Assembly (NCBI GenBank): GCA_003427395.1
Contig: BFEA01000820.1
Location: 210,430 to 242,264, forward strand
DNA: 31,835 nucleotides
From: Chara braunii
Taxonomy: Eukaryota > Streptophyta > Charophyceae > Charales > Characeae
Reading direction: 5' to 3'
Below, in pieces: positions 9,770 through 21,300 of the stretch. The translations under genes were made by a program, and so were the position numbers. The stretch's first letter is position 1. Each line of letters begins with the position of its first letter. Under the pieces are notes generated by a model. The model was not told the origin of the DNA and ran no database searches. It worked only from the letters and a program-made list of their open reading frames with translations.

Positions 9770-11037
9770 TGTCTCTCTCTCTCTCTCTCAATGTATATAT
9801 AGATATATATATATACTCATCTGGAGTGTATTTTTGGGCTGTGACAGACCTTTCTTTGTTTCGTGGATCCGACGAAACAATTTGTCACAACCCCTCGCTT
9901 GTTGTCCTCTTCTCTCTCTCTGCCTACAGTTTCCCGGGCAGTTCTGTTCGAGACAATATATATACTCATAATTAGAATGAAGAATAAGTAATCAAATTAT
10001 TATGCAATCAATCTTTTTTACGGTAAATATAAACAATAAAGCAACATGGCATATAATTAAAAATTAAATGAACATTAGTAATTAATGATATTCTTTCAAT
10101 TCTTCATTAACATTGAGTATTATGTATTGTTATTCCTATAAAAAAAATGAGGACGTTTACCCTATTTTTCAATGAAATGATCCAAAAATAGAATGATATA
10201 TATATGGCAGACCTTTCTTTGTTTCGTGGATCTTTTGCTGGCTTGTGATGGGGTGTGAACCGACAGTGTGAGTTTTCCATCTGGTGTGGGTGAGTGATAG
10301 TCTACTTTGATTTTGGTTAAGGTAGATTATCATTTACAGTGTAATCAGTGAGGGGATGCTGCAGATTGTCGAGGGTTCAGCCTCCTGATGAGTCGGTGAA
10401 ACTCAGACGAAATAGTTTGTCACAACTCCTCGTTTGTTGTCCTCTTCTCTCTCTCTCTGCCTACGGTTTACCGGGCAGTTCTGTTTATGACGATATATAT
10501 ATATGTCCTCTTCTCTCTCTCTGCCTACGGTTTACCGGGCAGTTCTTTTTGTGACGATATACATATATCTTTATTCCAACCTAAGTTCGTAAAACACCAC
10601 AAAAGGGATTCTAATCAGCAAAAAGAAAAACCAAACAAAGCTAAATGTCTCTCTCTCTCTCTCTCTCATTGTATATATATATATATCTCTGCCTACGGTT
10701 TTACCGGGCAGTTCTGTTTGTGACGATATATATATGTATATATATCTACGATCTATCTATCTTTGTTCCAACCTAAGTTTGTAAAACACCACAAACGGGA
10801 TTCTCATCAGCAAAAAGAAAAACCAACAAAGCTAAATGTCTCTCTCTCTCTCTCTCTCTCTCATTGTATATATATGTATGTATATATATATATACGATCT
10901 ATCTATCTTTATTCCAACCTAAGTTCGTAAAACACCACAAACGGGATTCTTATCAGCAAAAATAAAAACCAAACAAAGCTAAAAAGAACGTCCAAAATAA
11001 AAGCAAACCTACTAGAGAACTATTAACCTTAGCCCAG

Positions 11038-11101
<64 letters not shown>

Positions 11102-11140
11102 CTATTTATCTATCTATCTATCTGTGTGCTCGGATGAAAC
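9770..11140. repeat. Compound minisatellite with (CT)n, (TA)n and (ATCT)n tracts
   Basis: Two unit types alternate. One contains CTGCCTACGGTTTACCGGGC followed by AGTTCTGTTTGTGACGATATA and occurs near 9904, 10438, 10505 and 10686. The other starts TTCCAACCTAAGTTCGTAAA, ends near CAAACAAAGCTAAA, and occurs near 10573, 10765 and 10911. A third shared block (CAGACCTTTCTTTGTTTCGT) is at 9845 and 10207. (CT)n, (TA)n and, at 11041-11122, (CT)n followed by (ATCT)n separate the units. Several short open frames here are low-complexity only. Confidence 0.8.
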
Positions 11141-11810
11141 AAAATGAGAGTCTGTCAGAATCAGCGACTATACGGAAAACGAAATTGACATCACGCTCGA
11201 AGTAGGAGCTGTAGCAACAACGAAGAATCTCATTCGCAGCTTGAAGCCCGTTGTCATCGACGGTGGGCGATGCCGATCACGACAATAATTCGTTGTCTCT
11301 TCCGGAAATCGACGTTTTGTCGATGCCCTGTCCACCTCCATCTTCGACGCATCATCCCTATAGAATCCCATCTGCTCCTCCCAAGTTTGCTGCAGGCTGC
11401 CCCTGATAATCAAGAGCGGGATAATCCCACAGCACCTCCGTATCAAGGACCGAGGGGCAATGCCCCCGATCAGTCTTCATCAGGTATGTTGTCGCGTCTA
11501 GATTTCGCCAGTCGGTCACCCACACATCAACGCTCTGCCCTCCTCAACCCCATTGGATTACTGACAAACAGTCATTGTCAACCGAAACCAGTGGTGGCCA
11601 GGGACTGACCTGGTACTAGCAGCGTGCCCTACTAGCGCCCCAACGCTCTTCCCTGCGACCCCATAGCCTCCCTGACGTCAAGTTTTAGCAACTCAGGTGA
11701 ACAACTATTGTCAACCCTAACGCGAGCCCCCAACACCCAGACGCGACCAGGAGTGTCACGTTAGCGCTGCGTTACCGCAGCGCTAGCCCGCCACGCCTCC
11801 AAACGCCTGA
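11141..11810. other. Unassigned spacer
   Basis: About 670 bp of mixed composition. An open frame at 11270-11608 (112 codons) has no recognisable domain. CCAACGCTCT/CCCTGCGACCCC-like words recur near 11525-11665. Nothing else is supported. Confidence 0.35.
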
Positions 11811-12166
11811 ATTAATTATTCTTTCTCGGCCTTTCTCCCTTGAAATTCGAAAACAAGTTTAATTAATTGTTTTTCAAAATTTTTGTAATCCGAAAATATT
11901 TTAGAATTAATTAAATTCCTTCCTTTCTCGTAATCCAAAAAATGTTAGAATTAATTAATTTTCTTTTGGCATTTCTTTGAAATTCAAAAATAATTATTAT
12001 TTTTTAATTTTTTTTGAAGTAACTTTTTTTAATTCCTTTTTTGATTTTTTTTTTTTTTTTTTTTTTTTTGGTAATTTGCAAATACTTAAGGATTAATCAA
12101 TTCTTTCTCAACATTTCTTTTTCGAAATTCGAGACTATTTTTTCATTAACTCTTTTTCGAAAATTT
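11811..12166. other. AT-rich tract with TTCGAAA words
   Basis: It is rich in AATTAATT and TTTCGAAATTC words and has a long T-run near 12048-12069. It is the left flank of element B and resembles 22298-22685 on the other side, consistent with one tract interrupted by B. Confidence 0.6.
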
Positions 12167-12277
12167 TGCAAGGAAAATGAGCAATAGCGAGATGACAATA
12201 TTCAGATTGCAGAATCACATTGAAAGCCAAATCGTATCACAGTGTTCAGAAAGCAGCATTGCACCAATGTGACACCA

Positions 12278-12477
12278 GACCCACACCCACTAGTAACCCA
12301 AACCCACGCCAAACCCACGCCAAACCCACGCGAAACCCACGTCAAACGCACACCAAACCCACGTTAAACCTACGCCAAACCCACGCCAAACCCACCCAAA
12401 CCCACACCCGCTAGTTTGGCGTGGGTTTGGCGTGGGTTTGGCATGGGTCTGGTGTGGGTTTGGGTTACTACTAACGC
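12278..12477. mobile_element. Foldback-type insertion inside the 3' LTR of B
   Basis: The sequence is absent from the partner LTR, which reads GACACCAATGG at the equivalent site. The insert consists of repeated AAACCCACGCC-like units on the left and the inverted GGCGTGGGTTT units on the right, beginning AGTAACCCAAACCCACGCC and ending GTGTGGGTTTGGGTTACT. No protein is encoded. It could be a small non-autonomous foldback or MITE-like element, or an expansion of an imperfect palindrome. Confidence 0.7.
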
Positions 12478-13296
12478 AATGGAGAATCGTAAAACTGAAA
12501 AACCAATGTCAATGAGACCTTGCTCTCGCCAACACCAACATATGTATCCAGTCCCTATCTCACTACTTGGCGCTCGGCGCCCAGCCTACTCCCTACACAG
12601 CTACTACTAGCCTACTAATTGATAATGCAACTGTTGACGTCGGCAGCCTCTGAAGTACTTGAAGATGTCGCCCATGCAGACCATCGCCAATACTAGGTAT
12701 GTGCCCTCACATCGCCATCATCATCATCCTTCTCTCTTTCCCTCGTCTTCCCACGTCTTCTCTTTGTACACCTGAAGACCACCCCTGCGCCTCACTGTAC
12801 AACCAAGCCCTCAGCCAGCTATGGAGGTTGGGGTATGGCGCTACCCTCAGCAGCGCCCTGTTCCCTGCACGACCGCATGCGCTTGCACCTTGCCTCTCAG
12901 CTCCAGCAGCAGCCCATGAGCGTCTGCTCCAGCAGCGCTGCCGCTAGCATGCGAGTGCCTGAATCACTAGCCAGGCAGCGAGCTCCTTCCTATATGGAAA
13001 GAGCCTGCCTCATTCGGCAGCCTGGCTGGACTGGCCTGGGCCCAGAAGCTTTCGGTAGGCCCCAGGATGTTGCACCTCTCTTGCAACTACTGGGCCTCAT
13101 TCGGTTGGGCCTCCCAATTCGTCTGTGTATGAGGCTGCCATTCTCGTCCAAGGCCTGCTTCCTTTTGGGAAAGGGCCTGGAAGGCCGTCGAAAGTCTCGC
13201 TGCTCGGCCTGCGTTTTCATCAACCAATTCGCGCGACGAAACTGCCTGGAACCCAAATATGGAATTGACATCCGAGGGCCTTTTGTGATTTGTTAG

Positions 13297-13319
13297 GCCC
13301 GCCTTCACTTAGGGCGGGC
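13297..13319. repeat. Conserved LTR palindrome, element B 3' LTR
   Basis: Reverse complement of the block at 8496-8518 in element A, with inverted-repeat ends. Confidence 0.65.
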
Positions 13320-13369
13320 ATAAATGCAACAGGGGGCCCTTAGGCATGACGAGGTCCCAAATCCTTGCA

Positions 13370-13380
13370 TTCCCTCCTCC
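13370..13380 (-). promoter_or_regulatory. Polypurine tract of element B
   Basis: On the minus strand GGAGGAGGGAA directly precedes the TGCAAGG start of the 3' LTR. Confidence 0.8.
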
Positions 13381-13399
13381 TGTACTTCGATAGTCCTCT

Positions 13400-14060
13400 G
13401 AGAAGTCTTCTATTCTGCATGCATCTTTCCTTTGAGATCTCTTCCGTAGCCTGCAATGACTTGAGGTGCAACTTTCATGAGTTCTTCTCTGGTGAACCAC
13501 CGATCTTCGTTGGGGTCTAGATGATGTCTGAATCTAACCCGGTACTGCATTTTTCGCTGGGGGCTAGCTTTGAGGCATGGAATACAGGGTTTATACGTAG
13601 ATGTGGGGGGATGCGAATCACACAGGAAGGTCCGTCAATCTGATCACCCACTATATCTAAGACCTCCCAAGGACCGAAGTACTGTGGCATTAGCTTTTTA
13701 GAATTTCCAGTTCCTGTCCCAACTCAGATGATTTAACCCAGACTCGTTCTCCTAACTGAAATTGAGACAATCGTATGTGCTTATTCTCAGATGCCACCAT
13801 GGCATCTTGAGCTTTTCTAAAATGCTCTATCAACCTGTTGCAGCATCTGATCATACTTTACAGCAAACTCTATGCTGCCTAGTGTTGTAGATGGTCGACT
13901 CTCAGGTAGTAGAAAATCTAAGGTGGTTCTAGGCTTCCAACCAAGATGCAGTTGGTTGGGGGTCATGCCAGTCGTGCTGCGTACAACATTGTTATACAGG
14001 TTGGCGACGAGAGGCAGTTTCTCGTCCCAGTCATCCTGACTTGGCTTAATGTAGTGCCTC
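13400..14060 (-). pseudogene. pol: Integrase C-terminal part and chromodomain remnant, element B
   Basis: Minus-strand frame 14062-13817 reads [18 protein letters not shown], then [12 protein letters not shown], matching the integrase of A downstream of its catalytic Glu. It continues in other frames through a GERVWVKSSELGQEL-like stretch and HLRINPVFHASKLA near 13590. The chromodomain region between HASKLA and QYRVRFRHHLDPNEDRWFTR (about 13550-13480) is missing about 60 codons that A has. The N-terminal half of integrase lies beyond the plastid insert, at 15266 and up. Confidence 0.82.
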
Positions 14061-14336
14061 ATTTTGTGGATCGAGCTTCAATGGAATCTATTTCTGATGT
14101 AATCTTAGCAGATGTAAATCACTACGGAGTAAATGAACTCCAAGCTGCAGATAGAACGTTAGAACAAGTAGTAAAATATTATATACAAAAAGCTAATAAA
14201 CAGGGAAATTTGCATTTAACTAAATCAAAGACCCCATCCACGAATATTATTGGTATTTTTACAGTAGGATTTCACCATCAACATGATTGCCGAGAAATTA
14301 GGCGCCTGTTTCAAGATTTAGGTATTGAAATAATTG
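14061..14336 (+). pseudogene. chlB: chlB fragment (light-independent protochlorophyllide reductase subunit B)
   Basis: The reading [20 protein letters not shown], then [37 protein letters not shown] and [20 protein letters not shown] is characteristic of plastid ChlB, a subunit of the dark-operative enzyme that reduces protochlorophyllide. Only an internal part is present. The frame stays open into retroelement antisense sequence upstream, which is fortuitous. Similarity ends after DLGIEI. Confidence 0.93.
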
Positions 14337-14374
14337 TGGATCATAATGAAACAAGTCTTTTTCAAATAATATTA

Positions 14375-14814
<440 letters not shown>

Positions 14815-14922
14815 GTATTATCTCTATTCTTTTTTTTTTTAATTATATCCTAATTAATAATAATTATATCGTAATTAATATTGATAATAAATTATTATAA
14901 TAATTACTATAGTAATAATTGT

Positions 14923-14979
14923 ATTAGGAAGAGATTCTGTAAGTAATCCTTCAATTTCTATAAGATTTTGCTTACTCAT
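14923..14979 (-). pseudogene. infA: infA N-terminal fragment (translation initiation factor IF-1)
   Basis: On the minus strand an ATG at 14979-14977 starts MSKQNLIEIEGLLTESLPN, matching the N-terminus of plastid IF-1. It then runs into an AT-rich TAATTATTA sequence and the rest is absent. Assignment rests on 19 residues. Confidence 0.78.
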
Positions 14980-15083
14980 TTTTTTTATTCTTGATTGAAA
15001 AATTGAGTACAATTTGTATATTTATTCAACAAAGTTTCTTCAGTGAAATTTTGATCTAAAATTATTTTATTTGCAAGTAAAGT

Positions 15084-15265
15084 GTTACATGCATACCAAA
15101 ATGATCTAGTAACTGAGGTCTTAATTCACCTTCTTCAGGATTTCAAGATCCAATTAGAATAAAACGCGAAGGATGAGATATTGATTTTCCGCCTCTCTCT
15201 GCAGTGTTCCAACCAGAAGCAGTTGCATCCAATAAAACATCAACTAAGTAATCATCTAATAGGTT
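15084..15265 (-). pseudogene. chlI: chlI fragment (magnesium chelatase ATPase subunit)
   Basis: The minus strand reads [20 protein letters not shown], then [11 protein letters not shown], a TGA in place of the Gly codon, and NPEEGELRPQLLDHFGMHV. These are the Walker-B and sensor-1 neighbourhood of ChlI, the AAA+ subunit of magnesium chelatase. The gene is plastid-encoded in many algae but nuclear in land plants, so this fragment is informative about the host. The left part of the fragment ends after FGMHV. Confidence 0.92.
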
Positions 15266-15873
15266 AAATGTTGCACTACTCGGTTCATTTGTTCCGCCTG
15301 TCCATTTGACTCAGGGTGATTCCCTGATGTCATTTGCAATTTGGTGCCCTTCTGTGCGGCTGTGCTTTGCCACAGTTCGCTTGTAAAACGTGCATCCCGG
15401 TCATTGGCTATAGACTTAGGTAAACCAAAGTCTCGTACCCAGTTGTCCATGAACAGTCTAACGACATAGTCAGTTCTAGCAGTCTCCGACATAGCGATCA
15501 ATCTGGCATATTTGGAAAACAGTCTACTATAATGAAGATGTGCCTTTTCCCTGACCTGTTGGTCGAAAGAGTATCCATGGAAGTCCATGGACACACTCTG
15601 ACCAGGACCTTCAGGAATCGGCAAGGGCTTGATGAGCCCGAGCGGAGCCTGAGTCCTTGGTTTGTCCCGTTGGCAAACCTGACAGGTTTCTACATATCTT
15701 CTGGCATCTTGCATCATAGCTGGCCACCAGAATCTCTGTACTATGTTAGTTGATGTTTTCCTATAGCCAAAATGTCCAATTGCATCGTGACACTCTCCTA
15801 GAAATAAACTACGCAAAGACTCACTATTGGGAACACGCAGTCTTTTATTCCTTGCCTTTTCAAGAAACGACTA
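15266..15873 (-). pseudogene. pol: Integrase N-terminal part and catalytic core, element B
   Basis: The minus-strand frame from 15816 reads RSLFLGECHDAIGHFGYRKT, then CQVCQRDKPRTQAPLGLI with the zinc-binding Cys pair intact, SMDF for the first catalytic Asp, IANDRDARFTSELW for the second, and [19 protein letters not shown] with the Glu. It is then cut by the chlI fragment. A small frame disturbance lies near 15570 (HYSRLFSKYARL against IDRFTKYARL in A). A stop at about 15871 separates it from RNase H. Confidence 0.88.
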
Positions 15874-17280
15874 GCCGTCTACCATCGTAAATTCATCCAA
15901 AGTCACTTTGTCCTTTGCTTGGAATTTACGAATGATCTCAAACATAACTGGATCTTGTTGATAGGCTTCCACCAATGATCGAGTTAGATCGTTAGATATG
16001 CCAAATTCAGTAACTAACGCTCCCAGATAATCTGCCCGACGAGATAATGCATCAGCCACTTTGTTGTACTCTCTCTTGATTGGGTCAAGTTGATAGTCGT
16101 ACATGTTTATCACTTGTATCCGTCGCTTGAGTACATCAGAGAGCACATGTTGTGTCTTGATCCAGGGCAAGGTCTCATGGTCAGATCTCACGTAGAAGAA
16201 TCTGCCTAGGAGATAATGTCTCCAATGAACCAGTGCTCTATACAGGGCATAGAGCTCACGCTCATACGTGGACTTCGCTAGCTTTTGAGATGGCATCTTC
16301 TTACTCATATACTCGATTGGTCTCAACTTTGGCCCCTCCTTTTGCGCAAGGACCGCGCCTGTGCCATATTGGATGGCGTCTGTGGTCGCAACAAAGGGTT
16401 ATCAGGATCAGGAAGTTTAAGGACTTCATAGTGGGTCAGCGCATACTTCAGTNGTGGTCGCAACAAAGGGTTATCAGGATCAGGAAGTTTAAGGACTTCA
16501 TAGTGGGTCAGCGCATACTTCAGTTTCCTCAAGGCCGCCTCACACTCTTCAGTCCACTCCCAAGGGGTGTCAAGTCGAGTTAGATCTCTTAACGGGAAAG
16601 CTATAGTACTATAGTTCTTAACAAACGGATGATAGTAGCCTGCCATTCCCAAAAACGATCTGACCTCAGTAACAGTCTGAGGTCTAGGCCAATCACGTAT
16701 GCTGGCCACCTTAGCATCGTCCGACCTCAATCCATCCACCGAGGTTTCATGACCCGAGTACAAGATCTTGGTGTGATCGAACTCGCATTTCTTCAAGTTA
16801 ACCTTGTACTGGTGCTGGCTTAGGAGACCTAGCACTATTTTCAAGTGCTCAGCGTGCACCTCTACAGGTCCTACTTAAGATAAGAATATCGTCGAGGTAC
16901 ACGACGATAAACTTGTGTAAGTATTCATGAAATATCCTATTCATGGTGTGGTGGAATGTTCCAGGGGCATTGCATAGGCCAAAGGGCATCACCAAAAACT
17001 CGTACAGACCGTACGTGGTCTGAAAAGCGGTTTTGTGCTGGTCCTCGGGTCTAATAGCAATTTGATGGTATCTGGACTTTAGATCTATTTTAGTAAAGTA
17101 CTGGCATCCCTGCACTCTATCCAGTAGGTCGTCGATGCGGGGTAGGGGCTCCGCGTTCTTAACGGTGATGACATTGAGGCCGCTACAGTCAATGCACATC
17201 CTCACGGTACCTCCCTTCTTTGGGACAAATAAGACTGGTGCACCGTAAGGGGAGGAACTAGGCCGAGTCCATCCCTTTTC
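15871..17280 (-). pseudogene. pol: Reverse transcriptase and RNase H, element B
   Basis: RT starts in a damaged frame near 17280 and is open at 17205-16849: [33 protein letters not shown] with the first catalytic Asp intact, [13 protein letters not shown] and [10 protein letters not shown] with the YLDD motif intact. It continues after a frame change at about 16855 (FDHTKILYSGHE, RSFLGMAGYYHPFVKNYS). Another frame change near 16395 leads to RNase H (KLRPIEYMSKKMP, ERELYALYRALVHWRHYLLG, RSDHETLPWIK, NKVADALSRRA). An exact 71 bp duplication around an N at 16453 is probably an assembly artefact. Confidence 0.9.
16382..16524. repeat. Exact 71 bp direct duplication flanking a single N
   Basis: 16382-16452 and 16454-16524 are identical and separated by one N at 16453. 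Everything nearby is diverged, so an exact copy at an ambiguous base suggests contig ends that overlap and were joined with a placeholder. Confidence 0.9.
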
Positions 17281-17352
17281 TGTGAGCTCCTTTAGTTGGA
17301 GGCGTCCAACTCCGCAGGAGACATCCTATAGATTCGTCCTCTAGGTACCTTA

Positions 17353-18177
17353 CTAGCTGGGACAACTTCTATTGCATGGACGACCTCCCTTTCTACCACG
17401 CCTGTGGTCTATCTTTGGGGGTGTTTTAATGGCCTCCCCATTTTCAAAGACAAAAACTAGATACATGCCCTCCTCACGATTCTGCTTATAATAGTTATAG
17501 ACTGAGGAGGCACACATGCAACCGTAGTTTTCCACTTGACTGCTAGCTTTGAACTTTTGCAGTCTGACGGTCCTACCATTTGGCAGCTTGTGTAACAACA
17601 CCTGTCTATCCCAATCGAACTGAGGTTGAGTGACCTCGAGGTAGTACATGCCTAGTAGCATATCAAAGGGCAGTTCGTCGCTGACAAGTAATGAGATTTT
17701 GTGTCTCACTTCCCCTCCTCCATAAGAGAAGGTACACACTACGTCCTTGACATAGTCTTTGACTAGCATTTGGTGCTTGTTGGCTAACGTAGAAGCTACA
17801 GTTCTGCTAAGCCGCTGCACTTGGTCCCCTAAGCGTAGTGTATCCACACAAGCACAACTGATGAAGTTTCGTGTAGATCCTATGTCTGCGAAGGCGCCCA
17901 CCTTGCGGCCACCTACGTCAACCTCTACCACGAAGTGTTCACCCTTTGGACCTCTACTGATCATCGCCCAAGAGTCGCTAGGGTCCTTCCCTGACCACTC
18001 AGTCTCTAACTCTTCTAGGGCCTTAGACACATCTCTCGAACGAAGCGTTGGTGGGTCTGAATGTGTCAACGGGGCGATACGTGGGTCACTAGCCCTGGCC
18101 AACACCTGAAGTGGGGAAGGCAACATTATCACTTCAGCGTGAGTAAGAGCGGCTAAAACTCTTACTGGCCCGAGGTG
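17353..18177 (-). pseudogene. pol: Aspartic protease and linker, element B pol
   Basis: Read after a -1 slip at 18177, the frame begins HLGPVRVLAALTHAEV and stays open to 17353. GEHFVVEVDVGGRKVGAFAD leads into the active site DIGSTRNFIS with the catalytic Asp (codon 17886-17884) intact, and SDELPFDMLLGMYYLEVTQP follows. It ends in a shifted Arg-rich tail, so the reading into RT is lost at about 17400-17210. Among the pol pieces in the window this is the best preserved domain. Confidence 0.88.
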
Positions 18178-18183
18178 TTTCCC
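18142..18183 (-). promoter_or_regulatory. Candidate -1 ribosomal frameshift site, gag-pol junction of B
   Basis: On the minus strand GGGAAAC (18183-18177) lies in the gag frame as G GGA AAC, four codons before the TAA at 18164-18162. Ten nt downstream, AGTAAGAG (18166-18159) pairs perfectly with CTCTTACT (18149-18142) over 8 bp, with a 9 nt loop. The -1 frame continues PVRVLAA, homologous to PVKVLAA in A. Heptamer, spacer length and loop length are the same as in A. Confidence 0.78.
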
Positions 18184-20073
18184 TGCGAAGTGCTTGCAGA
18201 AGCACCGCCAAGGTTTGAAGATAGTCCCACCACTGTTTGGGAAGCGGCGCTCGTTAGGGCTTTCTTACCTCGACACGTTCTGGACGTGTGGCCATAGTTG
18301 CCACAGCTCATGCATGTACCCCTAGCAACTCGGTCCCTCCACACCTCATACTCTAAACCAAGTTTCACCCAGGTGGGTGTACATAGGTCGCCCTGACCCG
18401 TGGACCGTACTACCTTCTTTTTCCTGGTCCCCCTAGCCTTTTCTTTGATGGGTGCTACGACTCCCCCATGCGAAGTCTCTCTGGCCCCATCATGCTCTGT
18501 CTCCTCCCCAAGGTCTGGGAAGTCGTCAATTTTTGTCGCCTGATCGTCGTGGTCGAAGAACATTAGTTTCCCTTTCTTCTTCCAGTCTTGGGGCAGTCTC
18601 TTCTTCCTACCATCTCCCTGACTCTGATGCACGGACCCCAATTTTGCCTCTATATCTAAGGCCTTCTTGCTGAAGGAAGCGAAGTTGTGCTGTTCGACAT
18701 AGGCCTCATCTACCAGCTTTGTCCTAACCTCTGAAGGCAAACATCTTAGGTAATCCGTGACGAGAACCTGCTGGTCATAGCGCACACCAGGTACCTCGAC
18801 CAGACGTTCTACAGTATCCGTGAGCTCACGAACATTCGTGTACCTTCTGGCACAAAGACTGTTGATTGCATCTGTGGCCTTTTGAGCCCCTTGAGGGTCA
18901 TGCCACCTATTATACACGGACCGTACGAATTCTTCCAATGTTTGGGCCTGATCCCAGGCATCGGAGTTCTGACCGTAGCCCTGTTGCTGCACTAGGCCAT
19001 TCAACCAGTGGGCTGCTGACCCTTCTAAAAAGGAGTCAGCCACTACAACTTCTTGCCTTGTGAGCTTGTGCCTGATATAGGTAGGCACCGTCCTCACCCA
19101 GGTATCCAAGTCCTCATACTTCTTTCTGTCGCCAGAGAAGGGCTTAGTACTCAGCAAGGGTAGCATTGGCCCAGGAGATCGCTGCGGTGGCTGCATAGCC
19201 ACCGAAACAGGTTGCTGCACACTAACTTGGGCCTGTCCTGACAGTGGGACTGTAATAACCACTGTTGTGGATGGTACGGTAGAGACTCTAAGGACCGGAC
19301 CACTAGTCGCCACATAACCACCTAGAGGGGGCATGCCAAACATAGGTGAGAATGAGGGCCCAGTCGGCGGCGGCGTCATTGATGGACCCGCAACCGATGG
19401 GGGAGCTACAGCATACTGAGGCTGCCTCATCATGGGACGAGGAGCTTGCAGTGCAGCCATAATCTGTTTCCGTCCTGCCACTAGTTCAACCAACACTTCT
19501 TGTTGGACAGCCTGCGCTTCAGCCACGCAAAGAAGCGTGTTACGCAGCGCTCGCATCGCAAGGTCAAGTGTTGACTCATCTAATGCTTCTAATCTGCCTA
19601 GCTCCTGTCTCCTACTCCCTAGTCTGTTTTTTCTCAAAATAGCTTTTCTTCTTCTCTTTGCTGCCTCATCCAATTTTCGTTGTAGCTCATCCTGAAGTTC
19701 TTCTGCTTGGAGGATTTCACAATCCTCCGACATGAGTTGACCCTGTTAGCTGACTTGCACGCCAACACTCTGGTAATAGAAGCCTGAGAACCACTCTGAC
19801 TGACTCCTGACGAAGTGGCCTGTGAAGAGGCCTGCGACATGGTAGAGGAGGTAGCCTGGTCGTACCGGTACTAGCTGTAATTCTAGACCTGGCGATGGCC
19901 TCATCCACCCTCAATCTTCTTGTCGTTGTTCTCTCTCTAGCCTCTCTCCGCAGTCTTCTCTCGTCTCCTGGACCTAACTCTAGGAAAGTCAAGGGTCGAC
20001 AGAGAGCAGTTCTTCGAGTGACCTTAAGATCATCCACTAACAACTCCTCCTCACTACTGCTTGCATCACTCAT
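18162..20073 (-). pseudogene. gag: gag of element B (mostly open, N-terminal frameshift)
   Basis: The N-terminus starts MSDASSSEEELLVDDLKVTR at 20073 and matches the A gag in its Arg-rich part (PGDERRLRREARERTTTRRL). The frame is lost near 19860 and there is a stop near 19745. From 19733 a 523-codon frame is intact: a coiled-coil region (EILQAEELQDELQRKLDEAA), a Pro-rich linker, the capsid region (FSGDRKKYEDLDTWVRTVPT, SFLEGSAAHWL, RWHDPQGAQKATDAIN) and the CCHC knuckle CMSCGNYGHTSRTC (about 18318-18277). The stop is TAA at 18164-18162, just after the frameshift heptamer. Confidence 0.9.
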
Positions 20074-21300
20074 GAGCTACAGTGTGTGTGATCTAAACTA
20101 GAATCCACATTGAATCCGACCTCGGCATGACACAACCGTGTATGATATACAACTATCTTCGGTCGGCCTGGACAAAAACAGTTAGGTGATTAGGTGTCAA
20201 CCAATGTCAGATCCTACAGGGAATATTAAATATATTTTAGATTACTCTAATACAGATTGCAATGCAGCAAAGAATGTACTATTCTATTCGCAGTTGTCTG
20301 TCAGTTGTTAGTCAAGTCCGTAACAACTAAATAATCAAAAATAAAAATAATGCTCTCTGCAGAGATGTATGCTGAATGGCAGTTTATCTAATTAATGCCA
20401 TGGCGAACAGTTGCCGGAATCCAACCCTTTCCCTGTATCCCTCTTGAGTAATCGCTTTGTGTCAACGCCCTGAGCATCTGGTTAAGCAGCGTGTCTAAAG
20501 GTGTGCAATTCGGCCCACCCCTGTGCCCCAAGTCAACGCTGAACCTGCCAAACCCTGCACTTTATTTATCCTCGCATGCAATGAGCCTTCCACCCGGTTT
20601 GATCTGGCTGATCAGGAGGCATTCAAGGAGATCCCCAGTAACTCCTCAGGAATTATTTACCGTCGCAGACAGGACGACGATCACAACCATAATCAACACC
20701 GAGTCCCAGCCATAAAGATTCAGAGACGGTCTGGTAAGTGTCTGTTCAAAGGGCTGGCATGCCTTGCATGACCTCTATTGCGCAGCAGCATAACCAAGGA
20801 CTTGCGGCAAAGCATGCGTGTACTAGTCCCAGCGGGTTGGCATGGTGACCTTGACCCGAGTGCTTCGTCCAGGGCCCTTCAGAGGCAACGCCCGTCTCCC
20901 ACCAGGTTGAGCGCTCGCGACACCTCACATTGAGAGAACTCTCAAGACAGAACTCACTTCCTCACGGTAAGAAGCAATGAAGAGGGTAGATAAGGAAGCA
21001 ACGTGCCTCTTAATGCTGCCCCCAACCACAGATTTCTCACCGGCAACCTGATGTGCATTTATAATAACCGGTCTTTGCCTCGGCACAACCAACAACAGAA
21101 TCCAGTTCCACCTCGGCTTAAATGCCACATCATCGAGCTCTCATCATCTAGCGACACCACTAATGTCACCACAGCTTCCTGGCGCGCCCACACGATCCTG
21201 GGCCGCCTTACGTCCAACGCCCAAGCCTTATCATTGCCCCAACCCTCATGCGAAGCACCGGACAGCTATTGTGAAGAACCAATGAGCGCAGTTCGAACCA
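20074..21300 (-). other. Untranslated leader of element B
   Basis: About 1.2 kb between PBS and gag on the minus strand. Segments are homologous to the leader of A, such as GAGCGCTCGCGACACCTCAC near 20910 on the + strand. No protein is recognisable. Confidence 0.7.

Larger units (their letters stand above)
12167..13369 (-). repeat. 3' LTR of element B (carries an extra 200 bp)
   Basis: It matches 21316-22297. On the + strand both start TGCAAGGAAAATGAGCAATA, and the left copy ends ATCCTTGCA. It is about 220 bp longer than the other LTR, most of it explained by the foldback insertion at 12278-12477. The open frame 12835-13296 and its counterpart 21565-22224 are parallel readings of LTR sequence and not supported as genes. 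Confidence 0.9.

Noticed and set aside
12300-12470. CCCACGCCAAA repeats considered as interstitial telomere or CRISPR-like array
   Set aside because: The unit is not the plant-type telomere repeat, there are no spacers, and the array is inverted around its centre, so a foldback insertion fits better.
14815-14922. AT-rich stretch considered as a promoter
   Set aside because: It lies inside degraded plastid DNA next to truncated genes, and no promoter motif is evident.
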